Origin: an uncultured Alistipes sp.
GTDB lineage: Bacteria; Bacteroidota; Bacteroidia; Bacteroidales; Rikenellaceae
Length of the DNA stretch: 64,000 nt
Reading direction: 5' to 3'
NCBI RefSeq assembly: GCF_949296715.1
Contig: NZ_CASFQD010000002.1
Location: 1 to 64,000, forward strand
Shown here: in pieces, positions 57,316-64,000 of the stretch
Layout of the letters: every line of letters begins with the position of its first letter
Position numbering within the stretch: the stretch's first letter is position 1
The notes under the pieces: model-generated
What the model saw: only the letters and a program-made list of their open reading frames with translations
The model's database searches: none
Told to the model about the DNA's origin: nothing
Translations under genes and position numbers: made by a program

Positions 57316-58002
57316 CTATCGGTCGGATTTTTTCCGGCGCGGGGCGTATTCCTGCAGGATGTAGGTCGTGAAGATCGGGAAGAACATCATGCCGAGCGAG
57401 GGGAGCAGCACGCAGACGACCTTGCCGACGGCCGTGACGGGGAAGATTTCCGCACCGACGGTCGTCACATTCATCCAGGCCCACCAGAGGGCGTTCCCGA
57501 ATCCGTGCAATTTGGGGTTGACCGCCACTTCGTAGTCGTAGAAGACCAGCGCCGAGAGGTAGGTGAAGACCACGACGGTGAACAGGTAGGCGGCGAAGAG
57601 ACGGTGGATTCTGTTCTTGCCGACGAGCCACCGCACCACGATGGCCATGGCGAGGAATGCCCGCACGAGGGGCATCAGCCCCACGACAAGGCCCCAGTCG
57701 TGCGTCATGTCGGCGCCGCACCAGGCGCAGAGGTTGAGCCAGGGGATCGAGATGAGCAGGTAGAGCAGGTTGCGGCGCACGAAACGGGGCTTGTCGCCGG
57801 CCGCGGCGCCGCGGATGAAGAAATCGGCGAGAAAGACGATGCAGACGACGAGCTGGATCGTCAGGTAGGTCTCCGAGAAGCGGAGGTTGTCGCCTGCGAG
57901 CACCTCCCACGAAACGGCCGCCAGCAGAACCAGCCCCGCGAGAACCTTGAGCATCCCGAGCGTGTCGCGCACTCCGGGGTCGGGAGAGAAAAAACGTGCC
58001 AT
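57316..58002 (-). CDS. Voltage-gated-like ion transporter with an atypical pore filter
   Basis: A 228-residue six-span protein of the VIC superfamily. An arginine-containing S4-like segment (LMPLVRAFLAMAIVVRWLVGKNRIHRLFAAY) is followed by the pore helix ALWWAWMNVT and the filter TTVGAEIFP (180-188). Potassium channels have TVGYGD there; this channel has Ala-Glu after Gly183, so potassium selectivity cannot be assumed. PVTAVGKVV after the filter is typical of channels. The ATG at 58002 is used; the longer frame starts with TTG. Confidence 0.82.
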   Translation of the reverse strand: MARFFSPDPGVRDTLGMLKVLAGLVLLAAVSWEVLAGDNLRFSETYLTIQLVVCIVFLADFFIRGAAAGDKPRFVRRNLLYLLISIPWLNLCAWCGADMTHDWGLVVGLMPLVRAFLAMAIVVRWLVGKNRIHRLFAAYLFTVVVFTYLSALVFYDYEVAVNPKLHGFGNALWWAWMNVTTVGAEIFPVTAVGKVVCVLLPSLGMMFFPIFTTYILQEYAPRRKKSDR

Positions 58003-58093
58003 GTCCGAAAATCGTTTTGTCCGTATCGGGTTCAAAATCAGTGCCAGGGCGTGACGCGGCCAATTTTTTTCCGAAGATTTTTTCCGAAAAGAT

Positions 58094-58124
58094 TTTGCAC
58101 GATTGAAAAAATCTATTACCTTTG
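58094..58124 (+). promoter_or_regulatory. Complete promoter for tRNA-Met
   Basis: A -33 TTTG (58094-58097), a 19-base spacer and a -7 TACCTTTG (58117-58124), 18 bases before the tRNA. Confidence 0.9.
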
Positions 58125-58142
58125 CACTCGCTTAATCGCTCC

Positions 58143-58216
58143 GGCGGGATAGCTCAGCTGGTTAGAGCGCATGATTCATAATCATGAGGTCGAGAGTTCA
58201 AGTCTCTCTCCCGCTA
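58143..58216 (+). tRNA. tRNA with anticodon CAT, probably elongator Met
   Basis: A 74-base cloverleaf: acceptor GGCGGGA/TCCCGCT with a G-U at the first pair, anticodon loop TTCATAA (anticodon CAT), T-stem GAGAG/CTCTC and discriminator A. The initiator C-A mismatch is not seen. An Ile tRNA with lysidine-modified CAT cannot be fully excluded. Confidence 0.88.
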
Positions 58217-58220
58217 CTGA

Positions 58221-58254
58221 AAACAGGCATCTGCAAATTGGCAGATGTCTGTTT
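58221..58254 (+). terminator. Terminator after tRNA-Met
   Basis: A 12-bp stem with one wobble (ACAGGCATCTGC with its partner) ending in six T. Confidence 0.92.
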
Positions 58255-58519
58255 TTTGTCTGTTGCCGGTCTTTTTTTTCGAAATGCCCCTGTCCCTTTT
58301 GTGGCCGTGGCGGGATTGCCCGTGACGGGAGGCTGCATGCAAAGGCGAAAAACGTGCAAGTACCGAACGGATTATCGTGGTGTGCAGCCGTCGTGGCGAC
58401 TGCTCGGCGGCGCTTGTTGGCTTGTTTTTGTGGCCCGGCCTGCATCGCGGTTAGCGGTTCGTGCCGGCCGCGTGCAAAATTGTCCGGCGGATCGGGTGCT
58501 CCTTTGTCCGGAAAAATCG

Positions 58520-58527
58520 TACCTTTG
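58520..58527 (+). promoter_or_regulatory. -7 box abutting the ybaK start
   Basis: TACCTTTG ends 4 bases before the ATG at 58532, so the mRNA would start at or within the start codon. Confidence 0.7.
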
Positions 58528-58531
58528 CCGT

Positions 58532-59023
58532 ATGGCACACGCAAAGGTGGAAAAGACAAATGCCGCGCGGCTGCTCGACCGCGCGAAGATCGCATACGAA
58601 CTCGTACCGTATGAGGTGGATGAAACGGACCTCGCGGCCACGCATGTGGCCGCACAGCTCGGGGAGCCGATCGAGCGCGTTTTCAAGACGCTGGTACTCA
58701 AGGGCGACCGGACGGGCTATTTTGTCTGTGTCGTACCCGGGGACCACGAGGTCGATCTGAAGGCCGCGGCCCGCGTCTCGGGTAACAAGAAGGTCGACCT
58801 GATCCCGATGAAGGAGCTGCTGCCCGTGACGGGCTACATCCGCGGCGGCTGCTCGCCCGTGGGAATGAAAAAGATCTTTCCGACGTGGTTTCACGCGACG
58901 GCGGCCGACTATCCCTTTATCTACGTGAGTGCCGGGGTGCGCGGCTTGCAGCTCAAGGTCTCGCCCTCGGAACTGATCGCCTACGTGCACGGCGCGCTGG
59001 CTGACATCAGCCGCAAGGCGTGA
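58532..59023 (+). CDS. ybaK: Cys-tRNA(Pro)/Cys-tRNA(Cys) deacylase YbaK
   Basis: A 163-residue trans-editing factor that removes Cys from mischarged tRNA-Pro. The YbaK/EbsC fold shows PYEVDETDLAATHVAAQLG, VFKTLVLKGDRTGYFVCVVPGDHEVDLKAAARVSGNKKVDLIP and GYIRGGCSPVGMKK, where the glycine-rich GGCSPVG loop is the active site. The start at 58532 follows a -7 box by only 4 bases; longer in-frame starts are upstream of the box. Confidence 0.93.
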   Translation: MAHAKVEKTNAARLLDRAKIAYELVPYEVDETDLAATHVAAQLGEPIERVFKTLVLKGDRTGYFVCVVPGDHEVDLKAAARVSGNKKVDLIPMKELLPVTGYIRGGCSPVGMKKIFPTWFHATAADYPFIYVSAGVRGLQLKVSPSELIAYVHGALADISRKA

Positions 59024-59349
59024 TGCGGCAGGGCGGCCGGGTGTGAATGGCCCGGCGCGGCTTGGTGCAGGTATTGGCTATTCGGTGCCGTGAGACGGCC
59101 GGTGTGCGGCGCGTACCTCGGTGATGCCAGCCGGCGGAGATAGGTGCCGGTTCCGGTCATTCGATGCGGCGGGCAGGCAGGCGTGCGGCACGATGCCTGT
59201 TTTGGGCGGCGTGTGTCGGCGGGTGAACGCGCATCACGACAGCCGGACTTCGGACGGAGAGCGTCGCGGTTGCGTGGTGCTGGTCCCGGCCTTCGGACGG
59301 CAAGCGTCGGCGGGTGTGCGTCAAGCATTCCCTCCCCCGGCGGGGTGCG
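59024..59349. other. GC-rich intergenic region
   Basis: About 326 bases between convergent ybaK and nucleotidyltransferase genes. No gene is supported. An imperfect repeat of CTTCGGACGG followed by a GCGTCG-rich stretch occurs at 59248 and 59291. No clear terminator was found for either gene. Confidence 0.45.
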
Positions 59350-60489
59350 TCAGTGGGTGAGTGATTTGGGCTTCATCAGGTGGCTGCGCACCTGCACGAG
59401 GAAGGTCCAGAGCAGCCCTTCGCTGTAGACGATGCGGTGTTTCCAGCGGTTGCACCACCAGCGGCGCGTGCGGAACCAGACGGTGCGCAGCAGTCCTCTC
59501 GCGGGCGGCGTCTCTGAAAACTCCGGGTGCAGGATGTCGGCGAGCACCCGCTCCTCCAGTGCCGGGTCCCGGTCGAAGGCGGGGATCATTCCGGTGTCTA
59601 CTCCCAGACGGTCGATTGCTATGGCATTCAGGCAGTTCAGGAAGCGGTGCATGTTCATGCGCCGGGCCATTCCGTACAATGCATCCCAGTCGATCTCTTT
59701 GTGGCTGTGTTCGACGAACATCGCCCAGTCGGCGACGTGCCGCATGCCGATCTCCATGGCGGCGAAGTGCATGGCGGCGTGCCGCAGCAGGAAGAGGGCG
59801 TTGAAGTTGGCCGGGGGCAGCTGCACGGGGGCGCCGTCGACCTCGACCTGTTCGGACGGCTCCTCGCGGGCGCAGCGTTGCAGCTGCTCTTCGATGGGGC
59901 GGTTCGAGAGGTGGGCGTGGATGTTCAGGAAGTCGAAGTGGTTTTCGATCAGGATGCCGTCGAGAGTGAAGGTCGTGTGGTGGTGGACATCCTCGTCGAT
60001 CTGCACCTGCCGCTCGCGGCGCAGCAGCTCGTCGGCCTCCTGCTGGCGGCCGTAGAACCAGACGTCGATGTCGCCGCACGGCCGGTGCTCGGGCCGCGGG
60101 TAGGAGAGGCTCAATCCGTACCCCTTGAGAAGCATCATCGGAATGCCGTGCCCGTGCATGAAGACCGCCAGGCGGCCGATGACGCGCCGCTGCCGGGCGT
60201 AGAGCTGCTCGATGCGCTCGACGTTGAGGGCCCATTGCAGGCGGATCGTGCGCGGCGGCATCGCCTCGTCGGCGAGGAGCCCCTGCGCGTGCAGCGTCTC
60301 CAGCCCGTCGCGGACGATGGCCGAGACGCCCTGTGCGGCGGCGAGGCGGCAGAGCGCCGGCCACGGATTGCCCGCCGGGACCGCGACCTCTCCGGCCGCC
60401 CGGTCGGGGTGCAGCCCGGTGCGCAGCAGCGCGAAGAAGAGTTCGCGGATTTCGGGGGCGACGCCCCGCGGTTGTCTATCGGTTGCCAT
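59350..60489 (-). CDS. Nucleotidyltransferase-family protein (NTP_transf_5 type)
   Basis: A 379-residue protein with the motif LLKGYGLSLSYPRPEHRPCGDIDVWF (about 124-149 by position), the nucleotidyltransferase GxDID core of this uncharacterised family, after a helical N-terminal domain. The C-terminal half carries HHHTTFTLDGILIENHFDF and many aromatic residues. Members often lie in capsule or exopolysaccharide loci. It overlaps the rfbB stop by 14 bases and is the last gene of the dTDP-rhamnose operon, so a role in surface glycan assembly is likely. The ATG at 60489 starts the conserved part; a longer frame extends into rfbB. Confidence 0.82.
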   Translation of the reverse strand: MATDRQPRGVAPEIRELFFALLRTGLHPDRAAGEVAVPAGNPWPALCRLAAAQGVSAIVRDGLETLHAQGLLADEAMPPRTIRLQWALNVERIEQLYARQRRVIGRLAVFMHGHGIPMMLLKGYGLSLSYPRPEHRPCGDIDVWFYGRQQEADELLRRERQVQIDEDVHHHTTFTLDGILIENHFDFLNIHAHLSNRPIEEQLQRCAREEPSEQVEVDGAPVQLPPANFNALFLLRHAAMHFAAMEIGMRHVADWAMFVEHSHKEIDWDALYGMARRMNMHRFLNCLNAIAIDRLGVDTGMIPAFDRDPALEERVLADILHPEFSETPPARGLLRTVWFRTRRWWCNRWKHRIVYSEGLLWTFLVQVRSHLMKPKSLTH

Positions 60490-61534
60490 ACATCTGTTCG
60501 TAATAGTGTTCGTACTCGCCGGAGGTGATGCGCTCCATCCATTCGCGGTTTTCAAGGTACCAGCGCACGGTCTGCTCGATTCCCTCCTCGAAGCGGAATG
60601 CGGGTTCCCAGCCCAGTTCTCGGCGCAGCTTCGAGGAGTCGATTGCGTAGCGCAGGTCGTGGCCCGCGCGGTCGGTGACGTAGGTGATCAGCCGCTCGGA
60701 GGCCCCCTCGGGACGTCCTAACAGGCGGTCCGTCGTGCGGACGATCAGCCGCACGAGGTCGATGTTGCGCCATTCGTTGCCGCCGCCGATGTTGTAGGTC
60801 TCGCCGCTCTGCCCCTCGTGGAAGATGAGGTCGATGGCCCGCGCGTGGTCCTCGACGTGGAGCCAGTCGCGGACATTCTCTCCGCGGCCGTAGACGGGAA
60901 GCGGCCGTTCGAGCCGGATGTTGTTCACCAGCAGCGGGATGAGCTTCTCGGGAAACTGATAGGGGCCGTAGTTGTTCGAGCAGTTCGTCACGACGGTCGG
61001 CAGGCCGTAGGTATCGTGGAACGCCCGCACGAAGTGGTCGGACGATGCCTTCGAGGCCGAATAGGGGCTGTGGGGGTCGTAGCGCGTCCCCTCGTTGAAG
61101 GGCTCGTCGCCGAAGCCGAGGGCGCCGTAGACCTCGTCGGTCGAGATGTGGTAGAAGCGCTTGCCCTCCCATGCGCCGTGCCACGCCTCGCGGGCCGCGT
61201 GCAGCAGCGTCAGCGTGCCGAGGACGTTGGTGCGGGCGAAGGTGAAGGGGTCGCGGATCGAGCGGTCGACGTGGCTCTCGGCCGCAAGGTGGATCACCCC
61301 GTCGATCGCGTAGCGGCGGAATACCTCCCCGACGGCCTCCGCATCGCAGATGTCGCCCCGCACGAAGGTGTAGTTCGGGGCCTGCTCGATGTCGCTCAGG
61401 TTGGCGAGGTTCCCGGCGTAGGTCAGCAGGTCGAAGTTGACGATCCGGTAGTCGGGGTAGCGCGTGACCAGCCGCCGCACGACGTGCGAGCCGATGAAGC
61501 CGGCGCCGCCGGTAATCAGGATATGGCGTTTCAT
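60476..61534 (-). CDS. rfbB: dTDP-glucose 4,6-dehydratase
   Basis: A 352-residue SDR-type enzyme, second step of dTDP-L-rhamnose synthesis. NAD-binding TGGAGFIGSHV is at 7-17, the catalytic STDEVYG and YSASKASSDH (YxxxK) are present, and VTNCSNNYGPYQFPEKLIPL and DWLHVEDHARAI are family hallmarks. It starts 1 base after rfbD and its end overlaps the nucleotidyltransferase-family gene. Confidence 0.96.
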   Translation of the reverse strand: MKRHILITGGAGFIGSHVVRRLVTRYPDYRIVNFDLLTYAGNLANLSDIEQAPNYTFVRGDICDAEAVGEVFRRYAIDGVIHLAAESHVDRSIRDPFTFARTNVLGTLTLLHAAREAWHGAWEGKRFYHISTDEVYGALGFGDEPFNEGTRYDPHSPYSASKASSDHFVRAFHDTYGLPTVVTNCSNNYGPYQFPEKLIPLLVNNIRLERPLPVYGRGENVRDWLHVEDHARAIDLIFHEGQSGETYNIGGGNEWRNIDLVRLIVRTTDRLLGRPEGASERLITYVTDRAGHDLRYAIDSSKLRRELGWEPAFRFEEGIEQTVRWYLENREWMERITSGEYEHYYEQMYGNR

Positions 61535-61535
61535 C

Positions 61536-62408
61536 TCATCCGTTGTTTTTCTTCAGACGCATCAGGCAGTAGAGCATCGACTCCCTCCACTGGGGAATCT
61601 CGATGCCGAATGTGCGGCGCACCTTGCTCTTGTCGAGCAGCGAGTAGGCCGGGCGCAGGGCCCGCGTGGGGTAGTCGGCCGTGCGGCAGGGCTCGATGCG
61701 GCACGTGTCGCGGCCTGCGGCGCGGGCGATCTCGACGGCAAAGTCGTACCACGAGCAGGCCCCCTCGTCGGTGAAGTGGTAGATGCCCTCGCGGCCGGCG
61801 TAGTAGCCCCCCTCGATGATTGAGAAGAGCGCCATGGCAAGGTCCCCGGCGTAGGTCGGTGTACCGATCTGGTCCGTGACGACGTTGATGTGCTCCTTCT
61901 CGGCCGTGAGCCGCAGCATGGTCTTCAGGAAGTTGCCGCCGAACTCCGAGTAGAGCCACGCCGTGCGGAAGATGAGGGCGCGGCAGTCCGCCGCGGCGAT
62001 CTCCTCCTCGCCGGCGAGTTTCGTGCGGCCGTAGGCGTTCAGCGGCCCCGGCGCAGCCTCTTCCGTATAGGGGGTCGAGGCGTGCCCGTCGAAGACGTAG
62101 TCGGTCGAGATGTGGATCAGCGTCGCACCGGTCGCGGCGGCGGCCTGCGCCAGGTGGCGCACCGCCAGGCGGTTCAGCCGGTCGGCGGCCTCCTCGTCGG
62201 CTTCGGCCCGCTCGACGTTGGTATAGGCCGCGCAGTTGATGACGACGTCGTAGCGGTGCTCTCCGAACTGCCGCCGGACGGCGTCGGCATCGGTGATGTC
62301 CAGCTCGGCGACGTCGGTGAAGGTGTAGCGGTTGGACCCGGCGGCCCCGAGGCGGCGCAGCGAGCGGCCCAGCTGGCCGTCGGCGCCCGTAACCAGAATT
62401 TCAGGCAT
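61536..62408 (-). CDS. rfbD: dTDP-4-dehydrorhamnose reductase
   Basis: A 290-residue SDR that makes dTDP-L-rhamnose with NAD(P)H, the last step of the pathway. The N-terminal VTGADGQLGRSLR loop, INCAAYTNVERAEADEEAADRLN, STDYVFDGHASTPYTEEAAPGPLNAYGRTKLAGE (YxxxK) and FRTAWLYSEFGGNFLKTML follow the RfbD order. The start overlaps the rfbC stop by 8 bases. Confidence 0.95.
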   Translation of the reverse strand: MPEILVTGADGQLGRSLRRLGAAGSNRYTFTDVAELDITDADAVRRQFGEHRYDVVINCAAYTNVERAEADEEAADRLNRLAVRHLAQAAAATGATLIHISTDYVFDGHASTPYTEEAAPGPLNAYGRTKLAGEEEIAAADCRALIFRTAWLYSEFGGNFLKTMLRLTAEKEHINVVTDQIGTPTYAGDLAMALFSIIEGGYYAGREGIYHFTDEGACSWYDFAVEIARAAGRDTCRIEPCRTADYPTRALRPAYSLLDKSKVRRTFGIEIPQWRESMLYCLMRLKKNNG

Positions 62409-62973
62409 AATAGTCGATGTTATAGTCGAACAGCTCCGCGGCTTCGCGCAGGGTCGGGTGGTGCAGGTCCTTCTCCGAGAGGATCACCTCGCCGGGTGCC
62501 AGGCGCCAGTCGATGCCGAGCGCGGGATCGTCCCACGCAATGGCCCCCTCGGCGTGCGGAGCGTAAGGGTTGTCGCATTTGTACTGGAACAGCGCCTCGT
62601 CGCTCAACACGGCGAATCCGTGGGCGAAGCCGCGCGGGATGAATAGCTGGCGGCGGTTCGTGTCGGAGAGCTCCGTGGCGACGTGGCGCCCGAAGGTGGG
62701 CGACCCGCGCCGGATGTCGACTGCGACGTCCAGCACGCGGCCCCGCACGACGCGCACGAGTTTCGACTGTGCGTCGCGCCCCCGCTGGAAGTGGAGCCCG
62801 CGGACGACGCCGCGGCGCGACAGCGACTCGTTGTCCTGTACGAAGCGCACGGGGCGCACCTTCGCGTCGAACTCCCGTTGCGAATAACTCTCGAAAAAGT
62901 AGCCGCGCGCGTCGCCGAACACCTCCGGCTCGATCAGCACGACCCCCTCTATGTCGGTTTGCAGCACCCTCAT
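62401..62973 (-). CDS. rfbC: dTDP-4-dehydrorhamnose 3,5-epimerase
   Basis: A 190-residue cupin enzyme, third step of the pathway. FGDARGYFFESYSQREFD, VVRGLHFQRGRDAQSKLVRVVRGRVLDVAVDIRRGSPTFG with the catalytic His, and QLFIPRGFAHGFAVLSD are signature segments. The ATG at 62973 overlaps the rfbA stop (ATGA), indicating coupling. The longer open frame lies inside rfbA. Confidence 0.95.
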   Translation of the reverse strand: MRVLQTDIEGVVLIEPEVFGDARGYFFESYSQREFDAKVRPVRFVQDNESLSRRGVVRGLHFQRGRDAQSKLVRVVRGRVLDVAVDIRRGSPTFGRHVATELSDTNRRQLFIPRGFAHGFAVLSDEALFQYKCDNPYAPHAEGAIAWDDPALGIDWRLAPGEVILSEKDLHHPTLREAAELFDYNIDYYA

Positions 62974-63854
62974 CGCGTCGTCTCCTCCAGCACCTTGAGC
63001 AGGTATTGTCCGTATTGGTTCTTGCGCATCGGCTCGGCAATCTCGCGCAGCCGTTCGGCCGTGATCCATCCCTCGCGGTAGGCGATGTCCTCCAGACAGG
63101 CGATCTTCAGCCCCTGCCGCTTCTCGATCACCTCCACGAAGATCGAGGCCTCGGCCAGCGACTCGTGCGTCCCGGTGTCGAGCCACGCGAAGCCCCGCGG
63201 CATGGGCTGCACGTGCAGACGCCCGGCCTTCAGGAACTCCTGGTTGATGCTCGTGATCTCCAGCTCGCCGCGTGCCGACGGCCGGATGCGTGCTGCGATA
63301 TCCACCACCTCCGCCGGGTAGAAGTAGAGCCCCACGACGGCATAGTCGGATTTCGGTTCGGCAGGCTTCTCCTCGATCGAGAGACAGCGCCCCGCGGCGT
63401 CGAACACCGCAACGCCGTAGCGGCGCGGGTCGTCGACCCGGTAGCCGAAGACCGTGGCGCGCTGCTCCTGCTCCGTGCGGCGCACGGCCTCGCGCAGCAT
63501 GCCCGTGAGACCCGAGCCGTGGAAGATGTTGTCACCGAGCACCAGACATGCCGAATCTCCGGCGAGGAACTCGCGGCCGATCAGGAAGGCCTGCGCCAAT
63601 CCGTCGGGCGAAGGCTGCTCGGCGTAGGCGAAACGCACGCCGAAGTCCGAGCCGTCGCCCAGCAGGCGCCGGAAGGCCGGCAGGTCCTCGGGGGTCGAGA
63701 TGACGAGGATGTCGCGGATGCCCGCAAGCATCAGCACCGAGATGGGGTAGTAGACCATCGGCTTGTCGTAGATGGGCAGCAGCTGCTTGCTCACCCCCTT
63801 GGTGATGGGGTAGAGGCGCGTGCCCGTACCCCCAGCCAGAACGATTCCTTTCAT
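62970..63854 (-). CDS. rfbA: Glucose-1-phosphate thymidylyltransferase
   Basis: A 294-residue enzyme that makes dTDP-glucose from dTTP and glucose 1-phosphate, the first step of dTDP-rhamnose synthesis. LAGGTGTRLYPITKGVSKQLLPIYDKPMVYYP at the start holds the nucleotide loop and catalytic Lys; GDNIFHG, VFGYRVDDPRRYGVAVFD, EEKPAEPKS and WLDTGTHESL follow in order. It leads the operon, with a -7 box 42 bases upstream. Confidence 0.97.
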   Translation of the reverse strand: MKGIVLAGGTGTRLYPITKGVSKQLLPIYDKPMVYYPISVLMLAGIRDILVISTPEDLPAFRRLLGDGSDFGVRFAYAEQPSPDGLAQAFLIGREFLAGDSACLVLGDNIFHGSGLTGMLREAVRRTEQEQRATVFGYRVDDPRRYGVAVFDAAGRCLSIEEKPAEPKSDYAVVGLYFYPAEVVDIAARIRPSARGELEITSINQEFLKAGRLHVQPMPRGFAWLDTGTHESLAEASIFVEVIEKRQGLKIACLEDIAYREGWITAERLREIAEPMRKNQYGQYLLKVLEETTR

Positions 63855-63896
63855 GCGTTGACTTGCTTTGGCGGTTCAAATTCGACCAAAGGTACG

Positions 63897-63904
63897 TTTT
63901 TTTT
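63897..63904 (-). promoter_or_regulatory. -7 box for the dTDP-rhamnose operon
   Basis: TACCTTTG on the minus strand, 42 bases before the rfbA ATG. The rest of the window end (63905-64000) shows nothing further. Confidence 0.65.
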
Positions 63905-64000
63905 GCGGAATAACGTCGCTTGTGTCCCGATTTTTGTGCGCGGCGTTCTTCGTCTGAAACCCCGGTTTGCGGAAAATCATGCATACTAACTTGTAACGCC

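Noticed and set aside
58143..58216. CAT-anticodon tRNA as initiator Met or lysidine Ile
   Set aside because: The acceptor stem pairs at position 1 (as G-U), unlike an initiator. From memory, the body matches Bacteroidota elongator Met better than tRNA-Ile2, although modification cannot be seen.

Overview
The window looks like chromosomal DNA of a high-GC gut Bacteroidota, most like Alistipes (Rikenellaceae). The evidence is the repeated Bacteroidota -7 promoter box TAnnTTTG in front of genes and tRNAs, families typical of the phylum (DUF4199, DUF4293, DUF4251, DUF2795, DUF1573, golvesin-type amidase, PPi-type phosphofructokinase) and GC-rich coding sequence. The genus is inference. No phage, insertion sequence, CRISPR array, rRNA or plasmid function was seen.

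Layout. 1-9530 (+): end of a TolC-like efflux protein, a large TPR protein coupled to an outer-membrane beta-barrel protein, mltG, and a sua5/DUF4199/glycosyltransferase/DUF4293 operon. 9765-16357 (-): M16 zinc peptidase with an upstream HTH/DUF2975 pair, a membrane protein, PPi-phosphofructokinase and a cold-shock protein. 16457-17870 (+): a small lipoprotein followed by a radical SAM/SPASM enzyme. 18118-18344: two tRNA-Pro genes, each with its own promoter and hairpin. 18419-22056 (-): a tight operon of a steroid 5-alpha-reductase-like membrane protein, an Old Yellow Enzyme, a short-chain dehydrogenase and a HAD hydrolase; it resembles the gut Bacteroidota steroid/bile-acid reduction cluster. 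22318-23733 (-): glutamate decarboxylase. 24076-26317 (+): SPFH protein, Arc-like DNA-binding protein and two related membrane proteins. 26441-35709: housekeeping and mixed genes (NhaD, tRNA-Gln, glycosidase, TSCPD protein, yajC, nusB, flavoprotein, PduO-type adenosyltransferase).

35780-38040 is AT-richer and looks acquired: a GIY-YIG protein, then an ECF sigma factor with a membrane partner. 38288-46393 holds a sodium:solute symporter overlapping a large golvesin/amidase protein, a YqeY-like protein, a BASS-type transporter, an alkyltransferase, a DUF486 protein and a second SDR related to the one in the steroid-like cluster. 46424-49163 has a HAD phosphatase, pepD and ispF. 49164-50240 is a second AT-rich patch with an HTH gene and a lipoprotein. 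50320-59023 has DUF4251, uvrA, an omega-amidase-like protein, a CvfB-like RNA-binding protein, a methyltransferase, mscL, an ion channel, tRNA-Met and ybaK. 59350-63854 (-) is a dTDP-L-rhamnose operon (rfbA, C, D, B) ending in a nucleotidyltransferase-family gene.

The best candidates for little-described biology are the lipoprotein/radical SAM pair (16497-17870), the steroid-like operon (18419-22056) and the SPFH/Arc/twin membrane protein operon (24076-26317). Several genes also have a -7 box so close to the ATG that their mRNAs must be leaderless or nearly so.
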